64,000 nt of DNA from Streptomyces zhihengii (GCF_016919245.1 NZ_JAFEJA010000001.1:4479501-4543500); one strand, 5' to 3'. Shown: positions 27,097-36,101, counted from the stretch's first letter. Notes: generated by a model from the letters alone, not told the origin. Numbers and translations: made by a program.

Positions 27097-28197
27097 TCAC
27101 CTGTCGGGGCGTACGACTCCCAGGATCCGCATCGAACCGGCGCCCGCCAGCGTCACATGGCGGCCCGGACGGGGGGCGTGGACGATCGAGCCGTTGCCCA
27201 CGTACATCCCGACATGGCTCGCGTCGGAGTGATAGATGATCAGGTCGCCGGGGCGCATGTCCCTGATGTCGATGCGGGGGAGCAGCCGCCACTGCTCCTG
27301 CGAGGTGCGCGGTATGCCCCGGCCGGCCGCCGCCCAGGCGGTCTGGGTGAGCCCCGAGCAGTCGTACGAGGCCGGACCCTCGGCGCCCCACACGTACGGC
27401 TTGCCGATCTGCGCGGTGGCGAAGGCGATCGCCTTCTTGCCCTGCTCGCTCGCGCGACCGTCGATCTCCTGGAGTATGCCGGAGCCGAGCCACTGCGCCT
27501 GCGCCTGCTGCTGCGCCTGCCGTTCGAGCTGGAGGAGCCGCTCCAGCTCCTCCTTCTGCAGCTTGTCCTCGAGCTTCCTGGCCTCGGCGATCTTCTCGGT
27601 GATCTCCTTGCGGGCCTTCTCCCGCTTGACCCGGTTGTCCTCCAGCTTCTCCCACTGGAGGCCGGCGTCCTTGCTGTAGGCCGCCAGATCGGCCTGGGCC
27701 TGCGTCAGTTCCCCGATGAGGTCGGTGGTGGCCTTCTGGCCCTGGCGTATCCGGCCGAGACCGTCCAGGAAGAGCTGCGGGTCGTCGGTGAGGGCGAGCT
27801 GGGCCTCGGGGGGCAGGCCGCCGCCCCGGTACTGGGCGCGGGCGGCGGCGCCCGCGCGGTTCTTCAGCTCCTCGATACGGGCCTCGCCCGCGGCCATCCG
27901 CTCGGCCAGCGTCACGAGTTCGGCCGACTGCTTGCGAGTGCGCTCCTCGGCGAGGTTGTACGCGTCGGTCGCGGAGGCCGCCTGGCCGTACAGCTCCTCG
28001 ATCCGCAGCCGGACGGCTTCGAGCGAGGCGCTCGGCGCGGGCGGCGCCATCGCACCGGGCACGGTGACCGACGCGGGCGGCTCGGGCTGCGGGTCGGGGG
28101 CGGCGTGGGCCGTGCCCGGCGAGGCGAACAGGGTCAGCGCCGTCAGCGCGCTGACGACGGCGATCGCGGCGGCTGTGGCGATGCGGCGACGGTGCAC
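27097..28197 (-). CDS. Secreted NlpC/P60 peptidoglycan endopeptidase
   Basis: The 366-residue protein starts at GTG 28197 behind GGAGGGGGA. A signal peptide with cleavage near AHA-AP (about 32) is followed by a long coiled coil (about 60-245; Gln/Glu/Lys-rich). The C-terminal NlpC/P60 domain has the catalytic Cys in SYDCSGL, His in ASHVGMYVG and the third residue in IVHAP. Enzymes of this RipA/P60 type cut peptide stems in cell-wall growth or spore germination, and the coiled coil may act as an autoinhibitory or partner-binding arm. Confidence 0.92.
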   Translation of the reverse strand: MHRRRIATAAAIAVVSALTALTLFASPGTAHAAPDPQPEPPASVTVPGAMAPPAPSASLEAVRLRIEELYGQAASATDAYNLAEERTRKQSAELVTLAERMAAGEARIEELKNRAGAAARAQYRGGGLPPEAQLALTDDPQLFLDGLGRIRQGQKATTDLIGELTQAQADLAAYSKDAGLQWEKLEDNRVKREKARKEITEKIAEARKLEDKLQKEELERLLQLERQAQQQAQAQWLGSGILQEIDGRASEQGKKAIAFATAQIGKPYVWGAEGPASYDCSGLTQTAWAAAGRGIPRTSQEQWRLLPRIDIRDMRPGDLIIYHSDASHVGMYVGNGSIVHAPRPGRHVTLAGAGSMRILGVVRPDR

Positions 28198-28587
28198 GAC
28201 TCCCCCTCCGGGCGGACACCTGGCCCGTGAATTTGATTAACGGTCAGTAACTTATCGGTGACGACCGTGATGGTGTCATGGCTCCGGCGAAAGTGACAGA
28301 GCCGCACGGCAGTTCGGCCCCCCGATGTCTCCCGCCCCGACCGCGCCGCCTGCCGAACCACGACGCGCGTCACTCTTCCCCGCTCCACCGTCACTGACGA
28401 GCGGCGGTGTCCGGCCGTTCCCGTGTTCGGCAGGTTCACTCGTGTGGGTGTCCTGTTCGTGGTGAAGCGTGCGGGAACGTGCGGGTCGAACGGTGCGGGG
28501 CGGGCATCGGATGGTGGCGGAGGCGGGCGCGGGGATCGGATGGTGGCGGAGGCGGGGGCGAGGGCGCGCGGGGGCAGTGGCAGGCGG
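28198..28587. other. Gene-free region between the NlpC/P60 and methyltransferase genes
   Basis: These 390 nt hold the upstream region of the NlpC/P60 gene, relatively A+T-rich near 28230-28255, and a tandem duplication at 28503-28560. I found no convincing riboswitch or ORF. Confidence 0.5.
28503..28560 (+). repeat. 29-bp unit duplicated in tandem
   Basis: Both copies carry ATCGGATGGTGGCGGAGG and differ at a few flanking bases. They lie just past the stop of the minus-strand methyltransferase gene. Confidence 0.85.
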
Positions 28588-29370
28588 TCAGGCCGCCGGG
28601 GCCAGCGCGCTCCAGGCGACGGTGACCTCGCCCTGGCGCCAGCGCCGCCGGTCGTCCGTCACGGGCCAGTCCCCGGCCAGATCGCCGACCGCCCTGATCC
28701 ACCGTTGGCGCGCGCCCAGCGAGGCGTAGGGCGCGGCCGCCGCCCAGGCGCGGTCGAAGTCGCGCAGGAAGGCGTGCACCGGCTCCCCCGGCACATTGCG
28801 GTGGATGAGCGCCTTCGGAAGGCGTTCGGCCAGGTCGGACGGGCGGTCCAGCGAGCCGAGCCGGGTCGCGAAGGTCACCGAGCGCGGGCCCTCGGGCCCG
28901 AGGGCCACCCAGACGTGCCGGCGTCCGATCTCGTCGCAGGTGCCCTCCACGAGGAGCCCGCCGGGCGCCAGCCGCCCCCGCAGACGGCTCCACACCGCGG
29001 CGACCTCGTCCTCGTCGTACTGGCGCAGCACGTTGGCGGCCCGGATGAGCGCCGGCCGCCCGGCGGTCGGCACCTCGAAGCCGCCGTGCCGGAACGCGAG
29101 TCCCTCACGCTCCCAGGGCGCCGCGGCGGCGACCCGGGCGGGGTCGATCTCGATGCCCACGACCGCGCAGCGGGGGTCGGCGGTGCGCAGGCGCTGGAGC
29201 AGCTCCACGGCCGTCCAGGGGGCGGCCCCGTACCCGAGGTCGACGGCGACCGGCGGGGCCTCGCTGCGGCGCAGCGCCGGCCCGTGGACGGCCGCGATCC
29301 AGCGGTCCATCCGGCGCAGGCGGTTGGGGTTGGTCGTCCCGCGGGTGGCGGTGCCGACGGGGCGGTTCAT
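28588..29370 (-). CDS. SAM-dependent methyltransferase-like protein
   Basis: The 260-residue protein starts at ATG 29370. It has a class I Rossmann layout: motif I VDLGYGAAPWTAVEL (about 42-56), acidic end of strand 2 in VVGIEIDPARV, and LAPGGLLVEGTCDE after strand 5. DLGYG replaces the usual DxGxG pattern but keeps the glycine positions. The C-terminal third, including RWIRAVGDLAGDWP, is not familiar. The substrate is unknown. It is divergent from mshA across a repeat-rich gap. Confidence 0.7.
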   Translation of the reverse strand: MNRPVGTATRGTTNPNRLRRMDRWIAAVHGPALRRSEAPPVAVDLGYGAAPWTAVELLQRLRTADPRCAVVGIEIDPARVAAAAPWEREGLAFRHGGFEVPTAGRPALIRAANVLRQYDEDEVAAVWSRLRGRLAPGGLLVEGTCDEIGRRHVWVALGPEGPRSVTFATRLGSLDRPSDLAERLPKALIHRNVPGEPVHAFLRDFDRAWAAAAPYASLGARQRWIRAVGDLAGDWPVTDDRRRWRQGEVTVAWSALAPAA

Positions 29371-29479
29371 GCCACCGAGGGTATGCGAGCCCCGGCGGCG
29401 CCCCACCCGCCGACCGTCCGCCGGCAAAGGCCGTCGCGCGCCCCCGGCCGCGGCGCCGGCGAAGCCTCCCGTCCGGTGA

Positions 29480-29572
29480 CCGTGCCCCGGTAGAGGTTTC
29501 GGCCGGGCGGCCGTGCCCCGGTAGAGGTTTCGGCCCGCTGGCCGTGCTCCGACAGAGGGCCCCGGCCTGGCG
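29480..29572 (+). repeat. Three 31-bp tandem repeats
   Basis: Copies begin CCGTGCCCCGGTAGAGG at 29480 and 29511 (nearly identical) and a decayed third begins at 29542. Confidence 0.88.
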
Positions 29573-29575
29573 AGC

Positions 29576-29669
29576 GCCCGTGGAGGTGGCCCCGGCGGTG
29601 CTCGTGGAAGTGGCCCCGGCGACTGCCCGTGGAAGCGCCCCCGGCGACGGCTCGTGGGAGCGCTCGTGG
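29576..29669 (+). repeat. About 3.8 copies of a 25-bp tandem repeat
   Basis: Units of the form GCYCGTGGAAGTGGCCCC start at 29576, 29600, 29625 and 29650, directly following the 31-bp array. Confidence 0.85.
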
Positions 29670-29733
29670 AACAGGAAGCGGCGGGTCCGCCTGACACGAT
29701 CTCGGCAATCATTTGGCAAAGTGGCCCCGACCT

Positions 29734-29760
29734 GGAAATGGAAGAGTTCGTTCCGCTGTT
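29734..29760 (+). promoter_or_regulatory. Possible SigR-type promoter for mshA
   Basis: GGAAA (29734-29738), a 19-nt spacer and GTT (29758-29760) resemble the thiol-stress SigR pattern GGAAT-N18/19-GTT, with one mismatch. Mycothiol genes are known SigR targets in S. coelicolor. Confidence 0.4.
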
Positions 29761-29825
29761 GAGGGGCGTGCGGGGATCCCCACTCCCCGCCCATCGCCGT
29801 GCCCGCACCCGAGAGGACCGCCGAC

Positions 29826-31166
29826 GTGAGCCAGTACGTCTCCCGATTCGGCAGCAGCCGGATGACCCCGCGTCTCCGGTTCCCCAGCGGGCACCGGAAG
29901 CCGCGCCGGGTCGCGATGCTGAGCGTGCACACCTCCCCGCTGCACCAGCCGGGCACCGGCGACGCGGGCGGTATGAACGTCTACATCGTCGAGCTCGCCA
30001 AGCGGCTCGCCGCCATCAACATCGAGGTGGAGATCTTCACCCGGGCCACCACCGGCGGCCTGCGGCCCGTGGTCGAGCTGGCGCCGGGCGTCCTGGTGCG
30101 GCACGTCGACGCGGGTCCCTACGAGGGCCTCGCCAAGGAGGACCTGCCGCCCCAGCTCTGCGCCTTCACCCACGGGGTGATGCGGGCCTGGGCCAATCAC
30201 CGTCCCGGCCACTACGACCTGGTCCACTCCCACTACTGGCTCTCCGGCCACGTGGGCTGGCTGGCCGCCGAGCGCTGGCGCGTCCCCCTGGTGCACGCCA
30301 TGCACACCATGGCCAAGGTGAAGAACGCCGCCCTGGCCGAGGGCGACACCCCCGAGCCCGCCTCCCGGGTCATCGGCGAGACCCAGATAGTGGCCGCCGC
30401 GGACCGGCTGATCGCCAACACCGCGGAGGAGGCCGACGAGCTCGTCCGCTTCTACGAGGCGGACCCCGCCAAGGTCGCCGTGGTCCACCCGGGCGTGAAC
30501 CTGGACGTGTTCCGCCCGGCCGACGGACGCGCGGCGGCGCGGGCCAGGCTGGGGCTGCCCCAGGACGCCTTCATCCCGCTCTTCGCCGGCCGGATCCAGC
30601 CCCTCAAGGCCCCCGACATCCTGCTGCGCGCCGTCGCCGTCCTGCTGGACCGCGACCCGTCGCTGCGGCACCGCATCTTCGTGCCGGTCGTCGGCGGCCC
30701 GAGCGGCAGCGGCCTCGCCAAGCCGGAGGGCCTCCAGAAGCTCGCCGCCCGGCTCGGCATCGCCGATGTCGTCCACTTCCGGCGCCCGGTCGGACAGGAA
30801 CTGCTCGCCGACTGGTTCCGGGCCGCCTCCACGCTGGTCATGCCCTCGTACAGCGAGTCCTTCGGGCTGGTGGCCATAGAGGCGCAGGCGGCCGGCACAC
30901 CGGTGGTCGCCGCGGCCGTCGGCGGCCTGCCCGTGGCGGTGCGCGACGAGGAGACGGGTTTCCTCGTCCCCGGTCACGACCCCGAGCACTACGCGGACGT
31001 GCTGGCGGCCTTCGTGCGCAACGAGTCGCTCGCCGAGCGGATGGGGCAGGCCGCGGCCCGGCACGCGCAGTCCTTCGGCTGGGGGACGTCCGCCTCGGCG
31101 ACCGCCGACGTCTACGCGGCCGCGATGCACGAGCACCGCCACCGCATGCGCGCCCACCACCACTGA
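29826..31166 (+). CDS. mshA: D-inositol-3-phosphate glycosyltransferase MshA (mycothiol step 1)
   Basis: The 446-residue GT4 glycosyltransferase has MshA landmarks: [21 protein letters not shown] near the N-terminus (acceptor loop), [27 protein letters not shown] and the nucleotide-sugar motif [20 protein letters not shown]. MshA joins UDP-GlcNAc to 1L-myo-inositol-1-phosphate, the first step of mycothiol synthesis. GTG 29826 has GAGAGGA 8 nt upstream and is preferred over GTG 29799. The C-terminus is His-rich ([12 protein letters not shown]), and this stretch is copied downstream of the stop. Confidence 0.95.
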   Translation: MSQYVSRFGSSRMTPRLRFPSGHRKPRRVAMLSVHTSPLHQPGTGDAGGMNVYIVELAKRLAAINIEVEIFTRATTGGLRPVVELAPGVLVRHVDAGPYEGLAKEDLPPQLCAFTHGVMRAWANHRPGHYDLVHSHYWLSGHVGWLAAERWRVPLVHAMHTMAKVKNAALAEGDTPEPASRVIGETQIVAAADRLIANTAEEADELVRFYEADPAKVAVVHPGVNLDVFRPADGRAAARARLGLPQDAFIPLFAGRIQPLKAPDILLRAVAVLLDRDPSLRHRIFVPVVGGPSGSGLAKPEGLQKLAARLGIADVVHFRRPVGQELLADWFRAASTLVMPSYSESFGLVAIEAQAAGTPVVAAAVGGLPVAVRDEETGFLVPGHDPEHYADVLAAFVRNESLAERMGQAAARHAQSFGWGTSASATADVYAAAMHEHRHRMRAHHH

Positions 31167-31269
31167 GCACCACCACCGCACGCGGCCGCGATGCACGAGC
31201 ACCGCGTCACCGCACGCGCGCCCACTACCAATGGGCACCGCCACTGCACGCGGGCCCACCACCACTGAC
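31114..31269 (+). repeat. About 66-bp tandem duplication of the mshA 3' end
   Basis: ACGCGGCCGCGATGCACGAG starts both 31114 (inside mshA) and 31180 (after its stop). A third partial copy, CGCGGGCCCACCACCACTGA, lies around 31250-31267. The stop codon region is therefore repeated. Confidence 0.85.
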
Positions 31270-31270
31270 G

Positions 31271-31276
31271 TACGCT
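31271..31276 (+). promoter_or_regulatory. -10 box (TACGCT) for a leaderless YbjN-family transcript
   Basis: TACGCT is followed by 6 nt and ATG 31283, immediately after the repeat array. Confidence 0.45.
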
Positions 31277-31282
31277 CCCAGC

Positions 31283-31804
31283 ATGGCTGACGCAGAGCGC
31301 GCGACGCAGCGCACCGAGCAGACCACGCTGGTCGTCGAGCAGACCCTGAGGGACGCCGAACTGGACTGGGAGAGCCCCGAGCCGGGCACCTACGTCGTCC
31401 AACTCCCCGGCACCCGCAAGCTGTCGACGACCTGCTCCCTGCGGGTCGGCAGGCACTCGCTGTCGGTCAACGCCTTCGTCATCCGCCACCCCGACGAGAA
31501 CGACGCCGCCGTCCACCGCTGGCTGCTGGAGCGCAACCTCAAGCTCTACGGCGTGAGTTACGCGGTCGACCGGCTCGGGGACATCTATCTGACGGGCCGC
31601 CTCCCGCTGTCCGTGGTCACGCCGGAGGAGCTCGACCGGCTGCTGGGCACGATCCTGGAGGCCTCGGACGGGGCCTTCAACACCCTGCTGGAGCTCGGCT
31701 TCGAGAGCGCGATCCGGCGCGAGTACGCCTGGCGGGTGTCGCGGGGCGAGTCCACGCGCAACCTGGACGCGTTCGCCTCGCTGATCCGGCGTCCGGCCGA
31801 CTGA
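31283..31804 (+). CDS. YbjN-domain protein
   Basis: The 173-residue cytosolic protein has the YbjN/type III secretion chaperone-like fold: TYVVQLPGTRKLSTTCSL, LSVNAFVIRHPDENDAAVHRWLL and LKLYGVSYAVDRLGDIYLTGRLPL (landmarks at about 36, 60 and 88). The gene sits directly after mshA in many actinobacteria. Function is unknown; YbjN relatives affect stress tolerance when overproduced. ATG 31283 is supported by the TACGCT box. The last 19 nt, including the stop, are duplicated. Confidence 0.85.
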   Translation: MADAERATQRTEQTTLVVEQTLRDAELDWESPEPGTYVVQLPGTRKLSTTCSLRVGRHSLSVNAFVIRHPDENDAAVHRWLLERNLKLYGVSYAVDRLGDIYLTGRLPLSVVTPEELDRLLGTILEASDGAFNTLLELGFESAIRREYAWRVSRGESTRNLDAFASLIRRPAD

Positions 31805-31829
31805 CGCCCCTCCGGCCGACTGACGGCCC
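31792..31829 (+). repeat. 19-bp tandem duplication across a stop codon
   Basis: TCCGGCCGACTGACG... occurs at 31792-31810 (with the TGA of the YbjN-family gene at 31802-31804) and again at 31811-31829. Confidence 0.9.
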
Positions 31830-31853
31830 TCCGGGGCCACATGCCGCCCCGAG

Positions 31854-31911
31854 CCGGCCCCGCCCGGCCGGCCCCGCCCCGGCCCCGCCCCGGCCCCGCC
31901 CCGGCCCCGCG
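31854..31911 (+). repeat. 11-bp tandem repeats (CCGGCCCCGCC)
   Basis: About five copies; one is offset by 3 nt. The tract is all G/C and lies upstream of the MFS gene. Confidence 0.9.
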
Positions 31912-31988
31912 CCGTCCCGGAACCTCCTGCGCACGCGCGGGCCGGCGCGGATGTGCGCACCGGCGCGGACGGGGTCAGACTCGATTGC

Positions 31989-33758
31989 ATGGGCAACGAC
32001 AGGTCCCACGCGGTCTCCTCGACGCGGGCATCAGGCCCCGGTGCGCCACGTCAGACGCTGGCTCTCGCGGCGACGCTCTTCGCGGTGTCGATGACGTTCA
32101 TCGACCAGACCATCGTCTCGATCGCCGCCCCGAGCATCATCGACGAACTCGGCCTCACCTCGTCCGGGATGCAGTGGGTCGTCAACGCCTATCTGCTCAC
32201 GCTGGCCGCGTTCTTCGCGCTCGGCGGGCGGCTCGCCGACATCCTCGGCCACCGGCGCGTGATGGTCGTCGGCACCCTCACCTTCGTCGTCTCCTCGGTG
32301 CTGTGCGGGTGCGTCCCCGACGGCGACTTCGCCCAGCCCTGGCTGATCGTCTTCCGCGCCACCCAGGGCCTCGGCGCCGCGCTGATGTTCCCCGCCGCGC
32401 TCGCCGTCGTCGTCAACGTCTTCCCGGTCGGGAAGCGCGGCCGGGCGCTCGCCCTGTTCTTCGGGCTGTCCGGCGCGCTGACCGCCATCGGCCCGCTGCT
32501 CGGCGGCTGGCTCACCGGCTGGACCTGGCGGGCGATCTTCTGGGTCAACGTCCCGGTCGCCGTGATCGCGCTCGTCCTCACCTTCCTCGCCCGCGTCCCG
32601 AACACCCGGCGCCCCGAGAAGCTCGACGTCCCCGGCGCGGTGCTGGTCGCGGCCGGCATGGGGCTGAGCGTGCTGGGCCTGCAACAGGCGTCGGCATGGG
32701 GCTGGAGCAGCGTCCTGACCTGGGTGTGCATCATCGGCGGCCTCGTCGTCCTGGCGCTCTTCTGCCGCTACGAACTCACCCTGGACCAGCCCCTGGTGAA
32801 GCTGCGGGTCTTCCGCGACAAGGCGTTCGCCGCCGACAACCTGGTGCTCTTCTTCGCGATGCTCGCGTTCGTCCCGGTCTTCTTCTTCGCGTCCGTCTAC
32901 GCACAGGTCTCGCTCAGCGCCTCGCCCAACCAGGCCGCGCTGTTCCTGCTCTACTTCTTCATCGGCTTCGCCATCGCGTCCCAGTGGGGCGGGCGGATCC
33001 TCGACCGGAGGGGCGCCAAGCCCGCGCTGAAACTCGGCACGGCGCTCGGCGCGGTCGGCTTCGCGCTGTGGGCCAACAAGCTCACCGACCTGTCGATGCA
33101 CGACCAGTGGCCCTACGCGGCGCTCGCCGGCGCGGGCATCGGCCTCCTGCTGGCCCCGGCGTCGACCGACGCCGTCAACCGGGCCATCGGCGCCTCCTAC
33201 GGCGAGGTCACCGGCATCACGCAGACCGTGCGCAACTACGCCGCCGCCGTGGGCATGGCCGTCTTCGGGACGGTCCTCACCCATGTGACCACCGACCGGG
33301 TGGTGGAGACCCTCCAGGGCAAGGGCGTCCCGGCGGGGGCGGCGCAGGACGCCGCCCGCTCCGTCAGCGAGGCCGTCACCGGCCACGCGGACGGGGCGAC
33401 CCCCAGCGGCACCGGGCCGCTCGCGACGACCATGCGCGACTCGATGGACGCGATCCGGATGGACTTCGCCCAGGCCAACCAGTGGGTGTTCTACGGGATG
33501 GCCATAGCCCTCGCCGTCGCGTACGTCTGCGCGCACTTCCACCCCGGGACGAAGGTGACCGGCGAGGCGGCAGCCGCCGGCGCGGCGGTCGGTCCCGGCG
33601 ACACGACGGCCGCCGGGACCGACCGCCGCGCACCGGCGGACGGGGATCCCGGCGGCGGATCCGCCCCGGCCGACGGTGGCCCCGGCGGCCGGACGTCAGG
33701 CGGCGGCGTCGACTCCGCCTCGCTCGACCGCGACGCCGCCCGCCGCCGCAGGGACTGA
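31989..33758 (+). CDS. MFS drug:H+ antiporter, DHA2 (14-TM) family
   Basis: The 589-residue protein has DHA2 signatures: IDQTIVSIAAPSIIDELG in helix 1, QWVVNAYLLTLAAFFALGGRLAD with motif A GRLADILGHRR, and the antiporter motif C-like GLSGALTAIGPLLGGWLTG. About fourteen hydrophobic helices fit. The last 60 residues are Gly/Ala/Asp-rich and cytosolic. Substrates are likely cationic drugs or natural products, but this is not determinable. ATG 31989 is the start. Its 3' end overlaps the converging MFS gene by 63 nt. Confidence 0.9.
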   Translation: MGNDRSHAVSSTRASGPGAPRQTLALAATLFAVSMTFIDQTIVSIAAPSIIDELGLTSSGMQWVVNAYLLTLAAFFALGGRLADILGHRRVMVVGTLTFVVSSVLCGCVPDGDFAQPWLIVFRATQGLGAALMFPAALAVVVNVFPVGKRGRALALFFGLSGALTAIGPLLGGWLTGWTWRAIFWVNVPVAVIALVLTFLARVPNTRRPEKLDVPGAVLVAAGMGLSVLGLQQASAWGWSSVLTWVCIIGGLVVLALFCRYELTLDQPLVKLRVFRDKAFAADNLVLFFAMLAFVPVFFFASVYAQVSLSASPNQAALFLLYFFIGFAIASQWGGRILDRRGAKPALKLGTALGAVGFALWANKLTDLSMHDQWPYAALAGAGIGLLLAPASTDAVNRAIGASYGEVTGITQTVRNYAAAVGMAVFGTVLTHVTTDRVVETLQGKGVPAGAAQDAARSVSEAVTGHADGATPSGTGPLATTMRDSMDAIRMDFAQANQWVFYGMAIALAVAYVCAHFHPGTKVTGEAAAAGAAVGPGDTTAAGTDRRAPADGDPGGGSAPADGGPGGRTSGGGVDSASLDRDAARRRRD

Positions 33759-35087
33759 CCGCTGCTCCACCGGCTCCGTCCTCGTCACCGGTTCCGCGCG
33801 CTCCGCGGCGCCCGGCTCCGCCTTGGCGGTCCGGGTGCCCTTGCCGGGCTCCGGGCCGCCGGGCTCCGGCCGCTCGGTGGGCAGGTCGCGCACCACCAGC
33901 CAGTAGCCGACCGCCGCCACGGTGCCGATCACCGCGCACAGGCCCCACAGCCAGGCGGTGCCCCAGGCGTCGATGACGAAGCCCGACATCAGCGGGGCCA
34001 CCAGCGCCGCCGCCGACCACGACAGGCTGTACATGCCCTGGTAGCGGCCCCGGGCGTGCACCGGCGAGAAGCGCACGACCAGTCCGGTCTGGGTGGGCGC
34101 GTTGATGATCTCGGCGATCGTCCAGACGGCGACGGTCAGCGCGTAGACGCCGAGCGAGCCGGCGAACGCGGTGAGCCCGTAGCCGTACCCCGCGAGCAGC
34201 GCGGAGAGGATCAGCAGGCGGCCCGGGTCGCGGTGCTCGATGAGACGGGTGACGGGGATCTGCAGCACCACGATGAGCACACCGTTGACGGCGATCACCA
34301 GACCGAAGTCGGAGCTGCTGAAGCCGTCGGCGCCCATGGCCAGCGGCAGGCCCACATGGCCCTGCATGAAGATCAGCGCGACCAGGAACGACAGTCCGAC
34401 GACCGACATGAACCGTCCGTCGCGCAGCACCCCGAGCAGGCCGGTCTCCGGTTCGCCCGCCCCGTCGTCCGCGGTCTTGTCCGGCCGCGACTCGGGCAGC
34501 TTGACGAAGACGACGACGGCGCAGACCAGCGTCATCGCCGCCTCGCCGAGGAAGCCGACGCGGTAGCTGTACTCGGCGATGAAGCCGGCCGCCACCGAGG
34601 AGATGGCGAAGCCGAGGTTGATCGCCCAGTAGTTCAGCGAGAACGCCCGCACCCGGTCCTCGGGGCGCACGATGTCGGCCATCATCGCCTGCACCGCGGG
34701 GCGGGAGGCGTTGCTCGCCATGCCGACCACGAAGGCGACGACCGGAATGGCCACCGGGTCCTCGACGAACCCGAGCAGCGCCACCGAGAACGCGGTCGAC
34801 GTCTGGGCGATCAGCAGCGTGGGCCGGCGCCCCAGCCGGTCCGCCATCACTCCGCCGGCCAGCGACGACACGACACCGCCGAGCCCGTGCAGCGCGGCGA
34901 CGAGCCCCGCGTACGAGGCCGAGTAGCCGCGCTCCAGGGTCAGGTAGAGCGTCATGAAGGTGGCGACGAACGCACCGAGGCGGTTGACGAGCGTGCTCGT
35001 CCACAGCCACCAGAACTCACGGGGGAGCCCCGAAACGCTCTGGCTCACGGCACGCCGCACAGCGACGACGGACATGGATCCCCCCAT
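33696..35087 (-). CDS. MFS transporter, DHA1-like (12-TM)
   Basis: The 463-residue protein has twelve hydrophobic helices and motif A-like GGVMADRLGRRPT after helix 2, with ALGFV-type helix 4 sequences and SLNYWAINLGFAISS in helix 5. It resembles MdtH/YfcJ-like exporters. ATG 35087 begins the ORF. ATG 35075 has a G-rich site (GGGGGGA) close upstream and is an alternative. The charged C-terminal tail (about 410-463) is encoded by the stretch overlapping the opposite MFS gene. A 29-bp palindrome lies in the upstream region. Confidence 0.87.
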   Translation of the reverse strand: MGGSMSVVAVRRAVSQSVSGLPREFWWLWTSTLVNRLGAFVATFMTLYLTLERGYSASYAGLVAALHGLGGVVSSLAGGVMADRLGRRPTLLIAQTSTAFSVALLGFVEDPVAIPVVAFVVGMASNASRPAVQAMMADIVRPEDRVRAFSLNYWAINLGFAISSVAAGFIAEYSYRVGFLGEAAMTLVCAVVVFVKLPESRPDKTADDGAGEPETGLLGVLRDGRFMSVVGLSFLVALIFMQGHVGLPLAMGADGFSSSDFGLVIAVNGVLIVVLQIPVTRLIEHRDPGRLLILSALLAGYGYGLTAFAGSLGVYALTVAVWTIAEIINAPTQTGLVVRFSPVHARGRYQGMYSLSWSAAALVAPLMSGFVIDAWGTAWLWGLCAVIGTVAAVGYWLVVRDLPTERPEPGGPEPGKGTRTAKAEPGAAERAEPVTRTEPVEQRSVPAAAGGVAVERGGVDAAA

Positions 35088-35146
35088 GAAGATGTAAGTG
35101 GCCAGGTAGGTATCCGCACGTTACGGTCCGGGCGTCGTGGGTGGCC

Positions 35147-35175
35147 ACTCGATTGACGGCTGCCGTCAATCGAGT
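35147..35175. promoter_or_regulatory. 29-bp perfect palindrome between MFS gene and gpmA
   Basis: Perfect 14-bp arms (ACTCGATTGACGGC and its complement) around one T lie 60 nt upstream of the MFS start and 55 nt upstream of gpmA. The location between divergent genes points to an operator. Confidence 0.75.
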
Positions 35176-35216
35176 CCGCTCCTCGGTCACCGGCGCGGGG
35201 GGCGCGCGCCGTCGAT

Positions 35217-35222
35217 TAGGCT
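35217..35222 (+). promoter_or_regulatory. -10 box (TAGGCT), leaderless-type, for gpmA
   Basis: TAGGCT, 7 nt and then ATG 35230, with no Shine-Dalgarno sequence. Confidence 0.45.
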
Positions 35223-35229
35223 CGTGCGC

Positions 35230-35988
35230 ATGGCCGACGCACCGTACAAGCTGATCCTCCTCCGCCACGGCGAGAGCGAGTGGAACGCGAAGAACCTGTT
35301 CACCGGCTGGGTGGACGTCAACCTCACGGAGAAGGGCGAGAAGGAGGCAGTCCGCGGCGGTGAGCTGCTGAAGGACGCCGGTCTGCTCCCCGACGTGCTG
35401 CACACCTCGCTCCAGAAGCGCGCCATCCGCACCGCGCAGCTCGCGCTGGAGTCCGCCGACCGCCACTGGATCCCGGTCCACCGCTCCTGGCGGCTGAACG
35501 AGCGCCACTACGGCGCCCTTCAGGGCAAGGACAAGGCGCAGACGCTGGCCGAGTTCGGCGAGGAGCAGTTCATGCTCTGGCGCCGTTCCTACGACACCCC
35601 GCCGCCGGCCCTCGAGGACGGCACCGAGTTCTCGCAGTCCGGCGACGCCCGCTACGCGACCATCCCGAGCGAGCTGCGCCCGCGCACCGAGTGCCTCAAG
35701 GACGTCGTCGAGCGCATGCTGCCGTACTGGTACGACGGCATCGTCCCCGACCTCCTCGCCGGCCGCACCGTCCTCGTCGCCGCCCACGGCAACAGCCTGC
35801 GCGCCCTCGTGAAGCACCTCGACGGCGTCTCCGACGCCGACATCGCGGGCCTCAACATCCCCACCGGCATCCCCCTCGTCTACGAGCTCGACGCCGACTT
35901 CCACCCGATCAACCCGGGCGGCACCTACCTCGACCCCGACGCGGCGGCCGCCGCGATCGAGGCCGTGAAGAACCAGGGCAAGAAGTAG
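35230..35988 (+). CDS. gpmA: 2,3-bisphosphoglycerate-dependent phosphoglycerate mutase
   Basis: The 252-residue protein is canonical. [12 protein letters not shown] holds the phosphorylated His (residue 14), [15 protein letters not shown] and [14 protein letters not shown] carry substrate-binding residues, and [14 protein letters not shown] contains the second catalytic His. It interconverts 3- and 2-phosphoglycerate in glycolysis. ATG 35230 follows a leaderless-type box. A strong hairpin with a T-tract at 36004-36045 ends the transcript. Confidence 0.97.
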   Translation: MADAPYKLILLRHGESEWNAKNLFTGWVDVNLTEKGEKEAVRGGELLKDAGLLPDVLHTSLQKRAIRTAQLALESADRHWIPVHRSWRLNERHYGALQGKDKAQTLAEFGEEQFMLWRRSYDTPPPALEDGTEFSQSGDARYATIPSELRPRTECLKDVVERMLPYWYDGIVPDLLAGRTVLVAAHGNSLRALVKHLDGVSDADIAGLNIPTGIPLVYELDADFHPINPGGTYLDPDAAAAAIEAVKNQGKK

Positions 35989-36003
35989 CCCGACGGCACG
36001 AGG

Positions 36004-36045
36004 AAGCCCCCTGTCCGCTGTTCTCCCAGCGGGCAGGGGGCTTTT
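36004..36045 (+). terminator. Rho-independent terminator after gpmA
   Basis: A 17-bp stem (AAGCCCCCTGTCCGCTG with one mismatch-free partner) and 6-nt loop are followed by TTTT. It is one of the few T-tract terminators in the window. Confidence 0.85.
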
Positions 36046-36101
36046 CGCTGTCTGCCCGGCCCGGCCGGGCTGTAGCGTGCCGGGACCTGAGGGAGGGGCT
36101 T

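Larger units (their letters stand above)
29371..29825. other. Repeat-rich intergenic region upstream of mshA
   Basis: The 455 nt comprise two adjacent minisatellites (29480-29572 and 29576-29669) and then an A+T-richer promoter zone (29690-29765). No ORF here is convincing. Confidence 0.6.

Noticed and set aside
28198..28440. Possible c-di-AMP (ydaO-type) riboswitch upstream of the NlpC/P60 gene
   Set aside because: Such riboswitches occur before actinobacterial cell-wall hydrolase genes, but I could not find the conserved core blocks on the minus strand here.
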